Shown: positions 8,966 to 16,380 of the stretch, piece by piece
Layout: every line of letters starts with the position of its first letter
Position numbering within the stretch: position 1 is the stretch's first letter
Assembly: GCA_905193755.1 (NCBI GenBank)
Contig: CAJJPX010000009.1
Coordinates: forward strand, 1-45,364
Reading direction: 5' to 3'
From: an uncultured Clostridium sp.
Lineage (GTDB): Bacteria > Bacillota_I > Bacilli_A > RF39 > UBA660
Length of the DNA: 45,364 bases
Notes under the pieces: generated by a model
What the model was told of the DNA's origin: nothing
The model's input: the letters and a program-made list of their open reading frames with translations, nothing else
The model's database searches: none
Position numbers and translations under genes: made by a program

Positions 8966-9267
8966 AACATACTCCTTAGATCTTTCATTGAAATAAAATT
9001 CTTATTTCTATAGTTTTCTCATTCGTTATTAGTTACAAATTTAATTCCTTCTTTTTAGGTCCTAAACTTAGCGAATCTAAATAAGCCATTTTTGGTTCTT
9101 TCTTTCATACCTATTAATCTGAATATTTTTTGTGTTTTTTATATTCAGTTTCTAAAATTACATAAATATTTTTGTTCAGAGCAATTTCTCCATACATTAC
9201 TTTATATATCAATTTTATCATAATATGTGGGTTAATGCTATTTAATTCGAATTTTTGGTAAAAGTTA
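8966..9267. other. Non-coding region between the HEPN gene and lexA
   Basis: About 300 nt of very AT-rich DNA with no plausible open frame. It must hold the minus-strand promoter of the HEPN operon, but I see no clear -35/-10 pair. A perfect 8-bp inverted repeat (CTGAATAT at 9119-9126 and ATATTCAG at 9141-9148, 14-nt loop) is present and could be an operator or a weak hairpin. Confidence 0.5.
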
Positions 9268-9317
9268 TATAATTTTGGTTAAGTAATATTTACAAACATT
9301 TTTTTGTATGTTATTAT
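9268..9317 (+). promoter_or_regulatory. lexA promoter region with candidate operator
   Basis: A consensus TATAAT at 9268-9273 and, further down, TTTACA (9289-9294) with a 17-nt spacer to TATTAT (9312-9317). Inside the second promoter's spacer lies the dyad TACAAA-N6-TTTGTA (9291-9308). LexA genes are usually autorepressed, so the dyad is a candidate LexA operator. It does not match the Bacillus GAAC-N4-GTTC box, so the assignment is tentative. Confidence 0.45.
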
Positions 9318-9336
9318 TTAGTTAGGAAGTGATTTT

Positions 9337-9954
9337 ATGGAGAAATTAACTAATAAGCAAGAAGAAATATTAACTACTATTAAGAAATTTATTGCTGAAA
9401 AGGGATACGCACCAACTATTCGTGAGTTATGTAGTTTATGTGGCTTAAGTAGTACTGCTACTATGTTTGTTCATTTGAAGAATCTTACTAATAAAGGTTA
9501 TATAAATCAAACTGAGAGTAAATTTAGAACTATAGAACTTAATGTGCCTAATGAATATAGTAAGATAGAAGAAAATGTTGTATCAGTTCCACTACTTGGT
9601 AAAGTTGCTGCTGGAAATCCAATTGAGGCGATTGAAAATCCAAATGAGTTTTTTTCATTACCTAAAGAATTGATTCCTAAAAATCATGATGTATTTACTT
9701 TAGAAGTTAATGGTGAATCAATGATAAATGTTGGCATATTTGATGGTGATATAGTTATTGTAAAGAAACAAAATAACGCCAATAATGGTGAGATAGTAGT
9801 TGCTATGACTGATGAAAATGAAGTCACTTTAAAAAGATTTTATAAAGAAAATGATCATATTAGATTACAACCTGAAAATGATTTCTTAGAACCAATTATA
9901 TTAAATAATGTTACTATTCTAGGTAAAGCAATTGGTTTATATAGAAAAATTTAA
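9337..9954 (+). CDS. lexA: LexA, SOS-response transcriptional repressor
   Basis: 205 residues, the usual LexA length. The N-terminal winged helix-turn-helix (LTNKQEEILTTIKKF, GYAPTIRELC, then TATMFVHLKNL) reads operator DNA. The C-terminal S24 self-cleavage domain has the Ala-Gly scissile bond in LGKVAAGNP, the catalytic Ser in NGESMINVGIFDGD and the catalytic Lys in EVTLKRF. RecA filaments on single-stranded DNA stimulate self-cleavage and derepress DNA-repair genes. AGGAAGTGA precedes ATG 9337. It is monocistronic, with its own promoter and a bidirectional terminator, and is one of only four plus-strand genes in the window. Confidence 0.95.
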   Translation: MEKLTNKQEEILTTIKKFIAEKGYAPTIRELCSLCGLSSTATMFVHLKNLTNKGYINQTESKFRTIELNVPNEYSKIEENVVSVPLLGKVAAGNPIEAIENPNEFFSLPKELIPKNHDVFTLEVNGESMINVGIFDGDIVIVKKQNNANNGEIVVAMTDENEVTLKRFYKENDHIRLQPENDFLEPIILNNVTILGKAIGLYRKI

Positions 9955-9962
9955 TTAAAAAT

Positions 9963-9995
9963 AAAAACTGATTATTGCATGTATAATCAGTTTTA
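9963..9995. terminator. Bidirectional terminator between lexA and the rhomboid gene
   Basis: A 12-bp perfect stem (9964-9975 with 9983-9994) with a 7-nt loop, and A and T tracts on both sides. It serves lexA on the plus strand and the convergent rhomboid gene on the minus strand. Confidence 0.9.
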
Positions 9996-10001
9996 TTATG
10001 T

Positions 10002-11138
10002 CTATTTTACAAATACCATATATAGCATTGCTGCTGTCATTAGTGTATATACAATAATTCCATTTATTTGATCAGACTTTCTTCCTTTATCACCTATTCC
10101 AATAGCCATTGATATTAATATACCTCCAAGTAGTCCTCCTATATGTCCTGAAATATCAATTCCTGGAATCATAAATCCTAATGCTAAATTTAATATTATA
10201 ACTGGTAAAATTTGACTTCTTAGTAAACCCTGAAGTGTTGCTCTATAATAATAAGTGAAATATGCTATACTTCCAAGAAGTCCAAATATTGCACCAGAAG
10301 CTCCCATACTTATTGTATCTGCACTCATAAATGCTGCACTAAATACGCTACCCAGTATGCCACTTAACATATAAATAAATAAGAATTTGGTTTTACCATA
10401 GTATCTTTCTACTATTGGTCCTAAAATATATAATGCATACATGTTACATGCTATGTGAATAATATCTGAATGTAAAAACATTGAAGTAATAAGTCTATAT
10501 ATTTGTCCACTTTGAACAAACTCATAATTGTTTGCTAATGCATAGAAATAGTTTCCATCGATATCGTATAATACCATGAATAAATATACCATAATATTTA
10601 GTACAATTAATGCATAAGTAATAACTGGTTTTTTAGGACTAAATATTTTAGCAAGTTTCTTTTCATTTTTTAGTGTTTTTTGATTCATATCTTCTGTTAA
10701 TTTAAAGAACTCTACGGGATCTACTTGATCAGTTAATTCGGCATCACTTACTTTAGGAAAAAATTCTTTTACAAATTCGTTCTTTTTAAAATCATTTAAT
10801 TCCCCTACTTTAATAGTTTCAATATTTTTACTTTCCATAACCTTAACACTATCTCCGGTATCAAGTAATAAATTTAACATATTCATTCTTAATGATAAAG
10901 TATTTCTTTTTATACTTTTCATTATACTTTGGGCTTTATACATATCTGTTTTTAATTGTTCTTCATTATGTATATAATTAGTATTAATTCTAATTAGCTT
11001 TAAATCACTTTGCATATTTTCTAGCCAGATTTCATTTTCAAGACCATTTATAATTATTGGTTTATAATCTTCTTCTGTTATGAAATAGTGTAATATCTTT
11101 AATATTACATCATCTTTTTTATCTATTTTTATGTTCAT
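10002..11138 (-). CDS. gluP: Rhomboid-family intramembrane serine protease, GluP-like
   Basis: 378 residues from ATG 11138, which follows AAAGGAAG; an earlier in-frame codon has no ribosome binding site. The N-terminal about 170 residues are soluble, as in Bacillus GluP/YqgP. The C-terminal half has about six to seven membrane helices with rhomboid motifs: HIACNMYALYILG, the catalytic Ser in GASGAIFGLLG and the catalytic His in GHIGGLLGG. The enzyme cleaves transmembrane substrates within the bilayer; in B. subtilis the homologue cuts the magnesium transporter MgtE and links to membrane-protein quality control. It faces tspO divergently, 63 nt away. Confidence 0.85.
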   Translation of the reverse strand: MNIKIDKKDDVILKILHYFITEEDYKPIIINGLENEIWLENMQSDLKLIRINTNYIHNEEQLKTDMYKAQSIMKSIKRNTLSLRMNMLNLLLDTGDSVKVMESKNIETIKVGELNDFKKNEFVKEFFPKVSDAELTDQVDPVEFFKLTEDMNQKTLKNEKKLAKIFSPKKPVITYALIVLNIMVYLFMVLYDIDGNYFYALANNYEFVQSGQIYRLITSMFLHSDIIHIACNMYALYILGPIVERYYGKTKFLFIYMLSGILGSVFSAAFMSADTISMGASGAIFGLLGSIAYFTYYYRATLQGLLRSQILPVIILNLALGFMIPGIDISGHIGGLLGGILISMAIGIGDKGRKSDQINGIIVYTLMTAAMLYMVFVK

Positions 11139-11201
11139 AATGCTTCCTTTCAATAATAATATTTTACTATTAATCATAGTATTAGTAAAGAGGTGATAAA
11201 T

Positions 11202-11669
11202 TTGAAAACATATCTTAAGCAAATACTATTATTTATTATTATACTATTTTTTTGGTTACTTAGTGGACTTATTTTTAATTATGACCCTGAATTTTACAGT
11301 TTACTTAAATTACCTAGTTTTGCTCTTAGTGGTAAATGGATAAGTATAATATGGTTTGTTATCTACATACTTAATACTATTAGTATAGTTATTATAATTA
11401 ATAAAGTTAAATTACTAGAGAATAGAGATTACTTATATATACTACTTACTAATTATTTTGCTAATCAATTATTTATGTATTTCTTCTTTTATTTGATGAG
11501 TCCATTCTTAGGTTTTGCGATTACTACTGTAGTAATGTTATCTAGTATATTTTTGTTTATTGAGACTAAAAAGATATCAAAAAATTCTTCATATTTTTTG
11601 ATACCTTATATTATTTATAGTATATATGCTTTTATATTAATGGCAACTATATATTTTATGAATTTTTAA
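11202..11669 (+). CDS. tspO: TspO/MBR-family membrane protein
   Basis: About 155 residues with five predicted membrane helices, the TspO/MBR architecture. The sequence KLPSFALSGKWISIIWFVIYIL near the start corresponds to the conserved loop and helix after TM1. Family members bind porphyrins and other hydrophobic ligands; physiological roles in bacteria remain debated. AGAGGTGAT lies 7 nt before a TTG at 11202, so I prefer that start to the GTG at 11193, which lies within the ribosome binding site. The last 14 nt overlap the convergent rluD gene, with no terminator visible between them. Confidence 0.75.
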   Translation: MKTYLKQILLFIIILFFWLLSGLIFNYDPEFYSLLKLPSFALSGKWISIIWFVIYILNTISIVIIINKVKLLENRDYLYILLTNYFANQLFMYFFFYLMSPFLGFAITTVVMLSSIFLFIETKKISKNSSYFLIPYIIYSIYAFILMATIYFMNF

Positions 11670-12564
11670 ATATATCTAGTATTTCCATAAATTCTTTTTC
11701 TGGAGGGCATGAGAATTCCATAAACTTTTTAGTAATTGGATGATTGAAACCTAGGTATTCTGCATGTAGCATTTGACCATAATTATTTATTATTTTCTTT
11801 TTACCATAAGTTGGATCGTTTACTACTGGATGTCCAATATATTCCATGTGAACTCTTATTTGATGTGTTCTTCCAGTTTCAAGTATTAGTTCTACTAGTG
11901 TTGCATTTTTATATCTTTCTAGTACTGTAAAATTTGTTGTTGCATTTTTAGCATTCTCATCAGTTACACACATTTTCTTTCTATCTAGCTTACTTCTCCC
12001 TATTGGAGCAACTATCTTACCTTTATTGTTATCAATAACTCCGTAGACTAGTGCTATATACTTTCTTTTGATATTTTTGTTTTTAAAATCTTCTGAAAGT
12101 ATTCTGTGTGCTTCGTTTGTTTTAGCTATTAAAAGTATACCTGAGGTATCTTTATCAATTCTATGAACTATACCACATCTGTTGTCTCCGCTTTCGTTTG
12201 ATAAATCTTCAGTGTACCCCATAAGAGCATTTACAAGAGTGCCTGTGTAGTTACCATTACCTGGATGAACTACCATACCACTCTTTTTATTTACTACCAT
12301 TATGTCATCATCTTCATAAAGAATATCAAGAGGTATTTGTTCTCCTTTAACAGTTGTATCTACTGATAAGTCTCCTATCTTGATGATGTCTTTTGTTTTT
12401 AGAGTATATCCACCTTTAACAGTATTATCATTAACAGTTATTTTGCCACTTTTAATATTCTTTAATAAAAAGCTCCTACTTTCTTCAGTATTCTCTGTTA
12501 AAAATATATCTAATCTTTTTAAATTATCTTTTTTTTCTACTACTAATTCTTTCACTTCTACCAT
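11656..12564 (-). CDS. rluD: 23S rRNA pseudouridine synthase, RluD family
   Basis: 302 residues. The N-terminal S4-like RNA-binding domain (SRSFLLKNIKSGKITVNDNTV) is followed by the pseudouridine synthase domain with MVVHPGNGNYTGTLVNAL and the catalytic-loop HRIDKDTSGIL (Asp nucleophile). A C-terminal GRTHQIRVH segment is also typical. The product isomerises specific uridines in helix 69 of 23S rRNA or related sites. It overlaps the upstream lspA by 41 nt, the usual lspA-rluD (ylyB) pairing in Firmicutes. The start is not certain: ATG 12564 has AAGGG too close, and GTG 12555 has better spacing. Confidence 0.92.
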   Translation of the reverse strand: MVEVKELVVEKKDNLKRLDIFLTENTEESRSFLLKNIKSGKITVNDNTVKGGYTLKTKDIIKIGDLSVDTTVKGEQIPLDILYEDDDIMVVNKKSGMVVHPGNGNYTGTLVNALMGYTEDLSNESGDNRCGIVHRIDKDTSGILLIAKTNEAHRILSEDFKNKNIKRKYIALVYGVIDNNKGKIVAPIGRSKLDRKKMCVTDENAKNATTNFTVLERYKNATLVELILETGRTHQIRVHMEYIGHPVVNDPTYGKKKIINNYGQMLHAEYLGFNHPITKKFMEFSCPPEKEFMEILDIFKNS

Positions 12565-13009
12565 CCCTTATTATTATATACATGAGTAATATTACTCCAA
12601 ATGTTATAAATATATCTGCAACGTTAAATACAGCCATTTCTCTTTTAAATAATGTAAAAGAAATATAATCTATTACATATCCTCTAAATAATCTATCTAT
12701 TAAGTTTCCAATTGCTCCACTAATAATTAATGAAAGAGATACTATAGATAACTTTGAATCTATGTTTCTTCTTATTTCATTAATTAAATAATAAAGAAGT
12801 ATTACTGTTAATATTACTAGGAGGTTAGTACTATTACCTAGAAAACCAAATGCAGCTCCAGTATTTTTTACATAAATAAACTTTAAAAAACTATCTATTA
12901 TGATAACTGGTTTATCTACTATAGTTTTTAATACTAATAATTTAATTCCTTGATCAAATAATATTAACAATATAATTAATAAACTAATAATAATATATTT
13001 CTTTTTCAT
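12524..13009 (-). CDS. lspA: LspA, prolipoprotein signal peptidase
   Basis: 161 residues with four membrane helices. Conserved LspA blocks are all present: KNTGAAFGFLG, GAIGNLIDRLFRGYVIDYI and FNVADIFITFG, the last two carrying the catalytic aspartates. It removes the signal peptide of diacylglyceryl-modified lipoproteins at the membrane; one candidate client in this window is the cyclophilin lipoprotein at 23968-24639. It overlaps rluD and lies 22 nt downstream of ylmC/ymxH, so sigG, ymxH, lspA and rluD may share transcripts. Confidence 0.95.
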   Translation of the reverse strand: MKKKYIIISLLIILLILFDQGIKLLVLKTIVDKPVIIIDSFLKFIYVKNTGAAFGFLGNSTNLLVILTVILLYYLINEIRRNIDSKLSIVSLSLIISGAIGNLIDRLFRGYVIDYISFTLFKREMAVFNVADIFITFGVILLMYIIIRDGRSERISSRKKR

Positions 13010-13031
13010 AACTTGTATTTTAACATATTTT

Positions 13032-13262
13032 CTAAGATATATCTATAAGTATTACGTCTTCTCCTAATTTTTTTATTTGAGTAAACTTTATAGAAAGATT
13101 TTCACTCGTACTTAATAAATTTCTAACGAAGTGTGCTCTTTCTATAACAAACTTTATCATATAACCATTAGATGGATCAAATTCAACATCTATAATTCTA
13201 CCTACTTTTTTGCCATCTTTTATATTTATAATATCTTTTCTTTGTAATTCTGATAATTTCAT
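13032..13262 (-). CDS. ylmC: YlmC/YmxH family PRC-barrel protein
   Basis: 76 residues. The pattern MKLSELQRKDIINIKDGKKVG, then IIDVEFDPSNG, matches the YlmC/YmxH PRC-barrel family, a single small beta-barrel found mostly in spore-forming Firmicutes and often encoded next to sigG. It lies 11 nt downstream of sigG, suggesting co-expression in the forespore. Biochemical function is not established. Confidence 0.85.
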   Translation of the reverse strand: MKLSELQRKDIINIKDGKKVGRIIDVEFDPSNGYMIKFVIERAHFVRNLLSTSENLSIKFTQIKKLGEDVILIDIS

Positions 13263-13273
13263 ATTAAATTATA

Positions 13274-14044
13274 TTACAATATTAATTTTTTAATACTAGA
13301 TAAAGCACTATTTTCTATTCTTGATACTTGTGCTTGACTTACTCCTAGGTATTCTGCTATTTCTGATTGGTTTAATCCTTCCATATATCTTTTTTCTATT
13401 ATGATTCTTTCTCTTTCTTTTATTTTACCTAGTGCTTCTCTTAAAGCGAGTAGTTCATTTAAATCTTTAGTAGTTTTGTCTTCTAATTGGTCTAATAAAT
13501 ATATAGTGTCTCCTCCATCATTATAGATTGGTTCAAATATGCTCATTGGTTCAGTTAATGAAGAAAGTACATTATATAGCTCATATGGTGTTATATTAAA
13601 GTATGAACAAATCTCATCGTTTGATGGATATACTCCGTTTTGTTTTAGGTATGTTTCTTTGTAGTTAATAATTTGATAAGAAAGTTCTTTTATAGTTCTT
13701 GATATTCTTATTTGATTATTGTCTCTTATATATCTTTTAATTTCTCCTTCTATCATTAGAACTGCATATGTACTAAATTTAACACCAAAAGAAAGATCGA
13801 AATTATCTATTGCTTTTATAAGTCCTATAGTTCCTATTTGAAATAAATCGTCTAAGTTATCGCATCTATTTTGATATTTTTTAAGGATACTTAATACTAA
13901 TTTTAGATTTCCTTCTATAAGTACATTTTTAGCTCTTTTATCGCCTTTTTGTAACTGAATAAACAAATTATTCATATCTTCACTGTTTAATGTTTTTAAT
14001 GTACTCGTATTAATTCCTGTTATTTCTACTTTATTCTTTGCCAT
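13274..14044 (-). CDS. sigG: RNA polymerase sigma-G, forespore-specific sigma factor
   Basis: 256 residues. The N-terminus MAKNKVEITGINTSTLKTL is the SigG-specific extension. Region 2 (GNLKLVLSILKKYQNR, then DDLFQIGTIGLIKAIDNFD and KFSTYA) and region 4 (NQSEIAEYLGVSQAQVSRIE) are intact, and FEPIYNDGGD between them is also typical of SigG rather than SigF. It directs late forespore genes after engulfment. The ATG follows a hairpin that contains the ribosome binding site (see separate entry). Unlike B. subtilis, where sigG directly follows sigE, three genes separate them here. Confidence 0.93.
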   Translation of the reverse strand: MAKNKVEITGINTSTLKTLNSEDMNNLFIQLQKGDKRAKNVLIEGNLKLVLSILKKYQNRCDNLDDLFQIGTIGLIKAIDNFDLSFGVKFSTYAVLMIEGEIKRYIRDNNQIRISRTIKELSYQIINYKETYLKQNGVYPSNDEICSYFNITPYELYNVLSSLTEPMSIFEPIYNDGGDTIYLLDQLEDKTTKDLNELLALREALGKIKERERIIIEKRYMEGLNQSEIAEYLGVSQAQVSRIENSALSSIKKLIL

Positions 14045-14094
14045 AAAAAAAATCCTTTCACATATATATTGAAAGGATTTTAATTTTTTTATTC
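14045..14094 (-). promoter_or_regulatory. sigG hairpin hiding the ribosome binding site, overlapped by a sigma-G/F-like promoter
   Basis: A 12-bp perfect stem (14070-14081 with 14049-14060, 9-nt loop). Its 3' arm contains AAAGGA, the ribosome binding site 8 nt before ATG 14044, followed by a T8 run, so it can also act as a terminator for the DUF1292 gene. Overlapping it is GAATA (14090-14094), an 18-nt spacer and CAATATA (14065-14071), close to the sigma-G pattern GHATR-N18-CATNHTA. A transcript from that promoter would begin near the 3' arm, lack the 5' arm and leave the ribosome binding site free. Confidence 0.65.
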
Positions 14095-14095
14095 A

Positions 14096-14338
14096 TTAAT
14101 CTAATTTAATGTTTTTAGCTAATACTTCAACTATAGCTTGATCTTTAACTTCTTTTACCCTAGATTCTCCATTTACTTCGATGTTTTCAAAGAATACAAA
14201 GTTATTCGTAAAGTCTTCACCATCTGGAGTTATTTCAGCGGCTAAGAAATATGTTGTGCCTTTATAAGAAGCTTGTCTAATTACAAAATATTGTTTACCA
14301 CTTTCTAATTCTAGTACTTGATTTGTTAAATTTTCCAT
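14096..14338 (-). CDS. Small DUF1292-like protein
   Basis: 80 residues with the layout of DUF1292 (YrzB-type) proteins: an N-terminal acidic strand, YKGTTYFLAAEI in the position of the G-x-EYALA strand, then FFENIEVNGESRVKEVKDQ. No membrane or catalytic features. It lies 26 nt downstream of the Pro-rich protein gene and just upstream of the sigG hairpin, which probably ends this transcript. The family has no established function. Confidence 0.6.
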   Translation of the reverse strand: MENLTNQVLELESGKQYFVIRQASYKGTTYFLAAEITPDGEDFTNNFVFFENIEVNGESRVKEVKDQAIVEVLAKNIKLD

Positions 14339-14364
14339 TCTTTTTTCCTCCTTCTTAGTGATTA

Positions 14365-16380
14365 TTAACGACTCATTGATGGTCCTTCATCATTTACAGG
14401 ACTTAATTTACTTGTTAAATCTTCCCACCAATTATTGAATTGTTCGTTTGTTGCTTCTTCATAAGAACTTTTGTTTTCTTCTGCTTTAGTGTAATCTTCT
14501 GCAGTTGCTGGTTCAGCGCTTGCTTCTGATTTACTTTTATCTACTAAATCTTCAGGATTTTTACCAGAATTAATCATATCGTCCATATCTTTTATTTCTT
14601 CATCAGTCATATCTGCTCCTGTTGTAACATTTCCGATTACTGGCATTTCTTTTGGTTCTTCTGGATTTAAATTATCTTCTCCAACTACTGATTCACCTTT
14701 ATTATTATGATCTAATTCTTGTTTTCCTAAATCTGATATTGTTCCATCTTTATTGATTCTATGTGTATTTCCTTCTGAATCTACATATGTTCCATTTGCA
14801 GAATTGTATCCAACATCTCCTGGAGATAAGTACATATTGTCATCTTGTTTATCAGGATCTGGAGTTGGTTCTGGATCCGGTGTTGGAGTTGGCTCTGGTG
14901 TAGGATCAGGGTTCGGTGTTGGATTTGGATTTGGAGTTGGTGTAGGTTCTGGTGTAGGAGTTGGATCCGGTGTTGGATTTGGATTTGGAGTTGGAGTTGG
15001 CGTTGGAGTTGGTGTTGGATTTGGTGCTGGTTTTGGGTCTGTTTTTCCTCCGCCTTTTACTTCCTCATCTGTAGGGTTGGGGGGAGTTGGAGTAGGTTCT
15101 GGTTCTGGTTCTGGATCCGGGTTTGGATTCTCACTACCATCTACTTGAACTTGTCCAACGTTATTTATCGCCTCCAATACATCTGCTTGAAATTGTCTAT
15201 TATCAGCCATCATATGACCTGTGTGATGTGCTGTTCCTAATATTGCAAGGAATGTAATTGCTCCAGCTATTGCTGCTCCTACTCTTTTCCATAATGCTGC
15301 TGGAGTTTTTTTCTTTTTATATCTTTCTCCTTCTTGCATTTCATCTTTTAATTCGTCATCTTGGTCTAAATCATTTTCTTCCTCTATTTCTGGTCTTGGA
15401 GGAATTGGTACAGGTACAACTTTTGTATCACCTTTTTGCTCTTCTTCATCTTGATTTCCTGTTCCTTCACCTTCATTATCGAAATCTGGGAATGGTTTTG
15501 GTTCGTCTTCACCTTTTCCTAAATCATTGTCAGTTTCATCTATTATAGGTCTTGGAGGAATTGGAAGTGGTATTGTATCATCTTTTTTATCTTCTTCATC
15601 TTGATTTCCTGTTCCTTCACCATTATTTTCAAAATTTGGGAATGGTTTTGGGCCTTCTTCTTCCTTACCTTTTTTATCTTCATTAGTTCTTTCTTCTTCG
15701 TCTTTCTTTTCTTCTTCTGGTTCTTCTATTTTTCCACCATGTTTAAGAATTCCCATATCTGTAGTTAATTTTTCTTGTTCTTCTTTATACATTTGAGTAG
15801 CAGATACGAATGTTGCTAAAGAAGCTTCTTTTGCTTTTAATTCGTTTTCTAAATAGAATCTCTTTTCTGGAGTTAGATTACTTGGACTAGGTTTATATTC
15901 TATTCCACGTTTTGCTAATTCTTCGATCATTTCTTGTGTTAGACCTGGATCACCTAATTGAGATTTAATTGATTTAATATCAGTTTCAAGTGTATTAACC
16001 ATTGACTCATTCATAGCAATCAATTGTTTTACTTCTCTTCTTCTACTAAATTTTTGTGCGAATAAATCTCTTTTTCCTCTAGCTACTACACTACTCTCTG
16101 AAATTCTTTGATATGCTAAATCTGTTATTTCTTTTATTTTAGTTGTGATTGCAGCGATTTCATCTACATCAAATGTTATGTTATTTTTTGCAACAAATTT
16201 ACCATTTTCATCTCTAGCAGCGCCAACTATAAGGTCAGCAACTACTTGATTAGCTTCATTTTTAATTTCATCTATTTTTTTCCAATAATTATCAATTTCA
16301 TCAAAGCCCACTTCAGTTAAATCTAAGTGTTCTCTAATAGTTTCTTCTAATCTATCTTCTAATTCTCTAACTTTATCCAT
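14365..16380 (-). CDS. Single-pass protein with coiled coil, duplicated acidic segment and Pro/Thr-rich stalk
   Basis: 671 residues, not assigned to a family. Residues about 1-215 are charged and helical, probably coiled coil. About 225-345 hold two copies of a 50-residue acidic unit with PKPFP, GEGTGNQDEE and PIPPRP. KKKK-TPAALWKR leads into one membrane helix (about 368-386). Residues about 406-512 are a Pro/Thr/Asn/Glu stalk of PTP and PNP units, and the last 160 residues are acidic. By the positive-inside rule the coiled coil is cytoplasmic and the stalk outside, or in the intermembrane space during sporulation. The stop of the upstream gene overlaps the ATG (TAATG), so the two large genes are translationally coupled. 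Position between sigE and sigG suggests, but does not prove, a sporulation or envelope role. Confidence 0.7.
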   Translation of the reverse strand: MDKVRELEDRLEETIREHLDLTEVGFDEIDNYWKKIDEIKNEANQVVADLIVGAARDENGKFVAKNNITFDVDEIAAITTKIKEITDLAYQRISESSVVARGKRDLFAQKFSRRREVKQLIAMNESMVNTLETDIKSIKSQLGDPGLTQEMIEELAKRGIEYKPSPSNLTPEKRFYLENELKAKEASLATFVSATQMYKEEQEKLTTDMGILKHGGKIEEPEEEKKDEEERTNEDKKGKEEEGPKPFPNFENNGEGTGNQDEEDKKDDTIPLPIPPRPIIDETDNDLGKGEDEPKPFPDFDNEGEGTGNQDEEEQKGDTKVVPVPIPPRPEIEEENDLDQDDELKDEMQEGERYKKKKTPAALWKRVGAAIAGAITFLAILGTAHHTGHMMADNRQFQADVLEAINNVGQVQVDGSENPNPDPEPEPEPTPTPPNPTDEEVKGGGKTDPKPAPNPTPTPTPTPTPNPNPTPDPTPTPEPTPTPNPNPTPNPDPTPEPTPTPDPEPTPDPDKQDDNMYLSPGDVGYNSANGTYVDSEGNTHRINKDGTISDLGKQELDHNNKGESVVGEDNLNPEEPKEMPVIGNVTTGADMTDEEIKDMDDMINSGKNPEDLVDKSKSEASAEPATAEDYTKAEENKSSYEEATNEQFNNWWEDLTSKLSPVNDEGPSMSR
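14845..15165 (-). repeat. Pro/Thr stalk-encoding degenerate repeats
   Basis: About 320 nt of 6- to 12-nt degenerate repeats (plus strand GGAGTTGG, GGTTCTGG, GGATCCGG) encoding PTP, PNP and PEP units of the 671-residue protein. This GC-richer patch stands out from its AT-rich surroundings. Confidence 0.8.

Noticed and set aside
9119..9148. Intrinsic terminator
   Set aside because: The loop is long and T-rich and the stem is AT-only at the base, with no T-run after it on either strand.
11193..11201. GTG 11193 as tspO start
   Set aside because: The codon is part of the ribosome binding site AGAGGTGAT; TTG 11202 is properly spaced.
14753..15548. Plus-strand open frames rich in Gly-Val-Ser and Trp-Ser-Arg, and a possible CRISPR-like repeat array
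   Set aside because: They are antisense readings of the Pro/Thr-coding repeats; units are too short and irregular, with no spacers.
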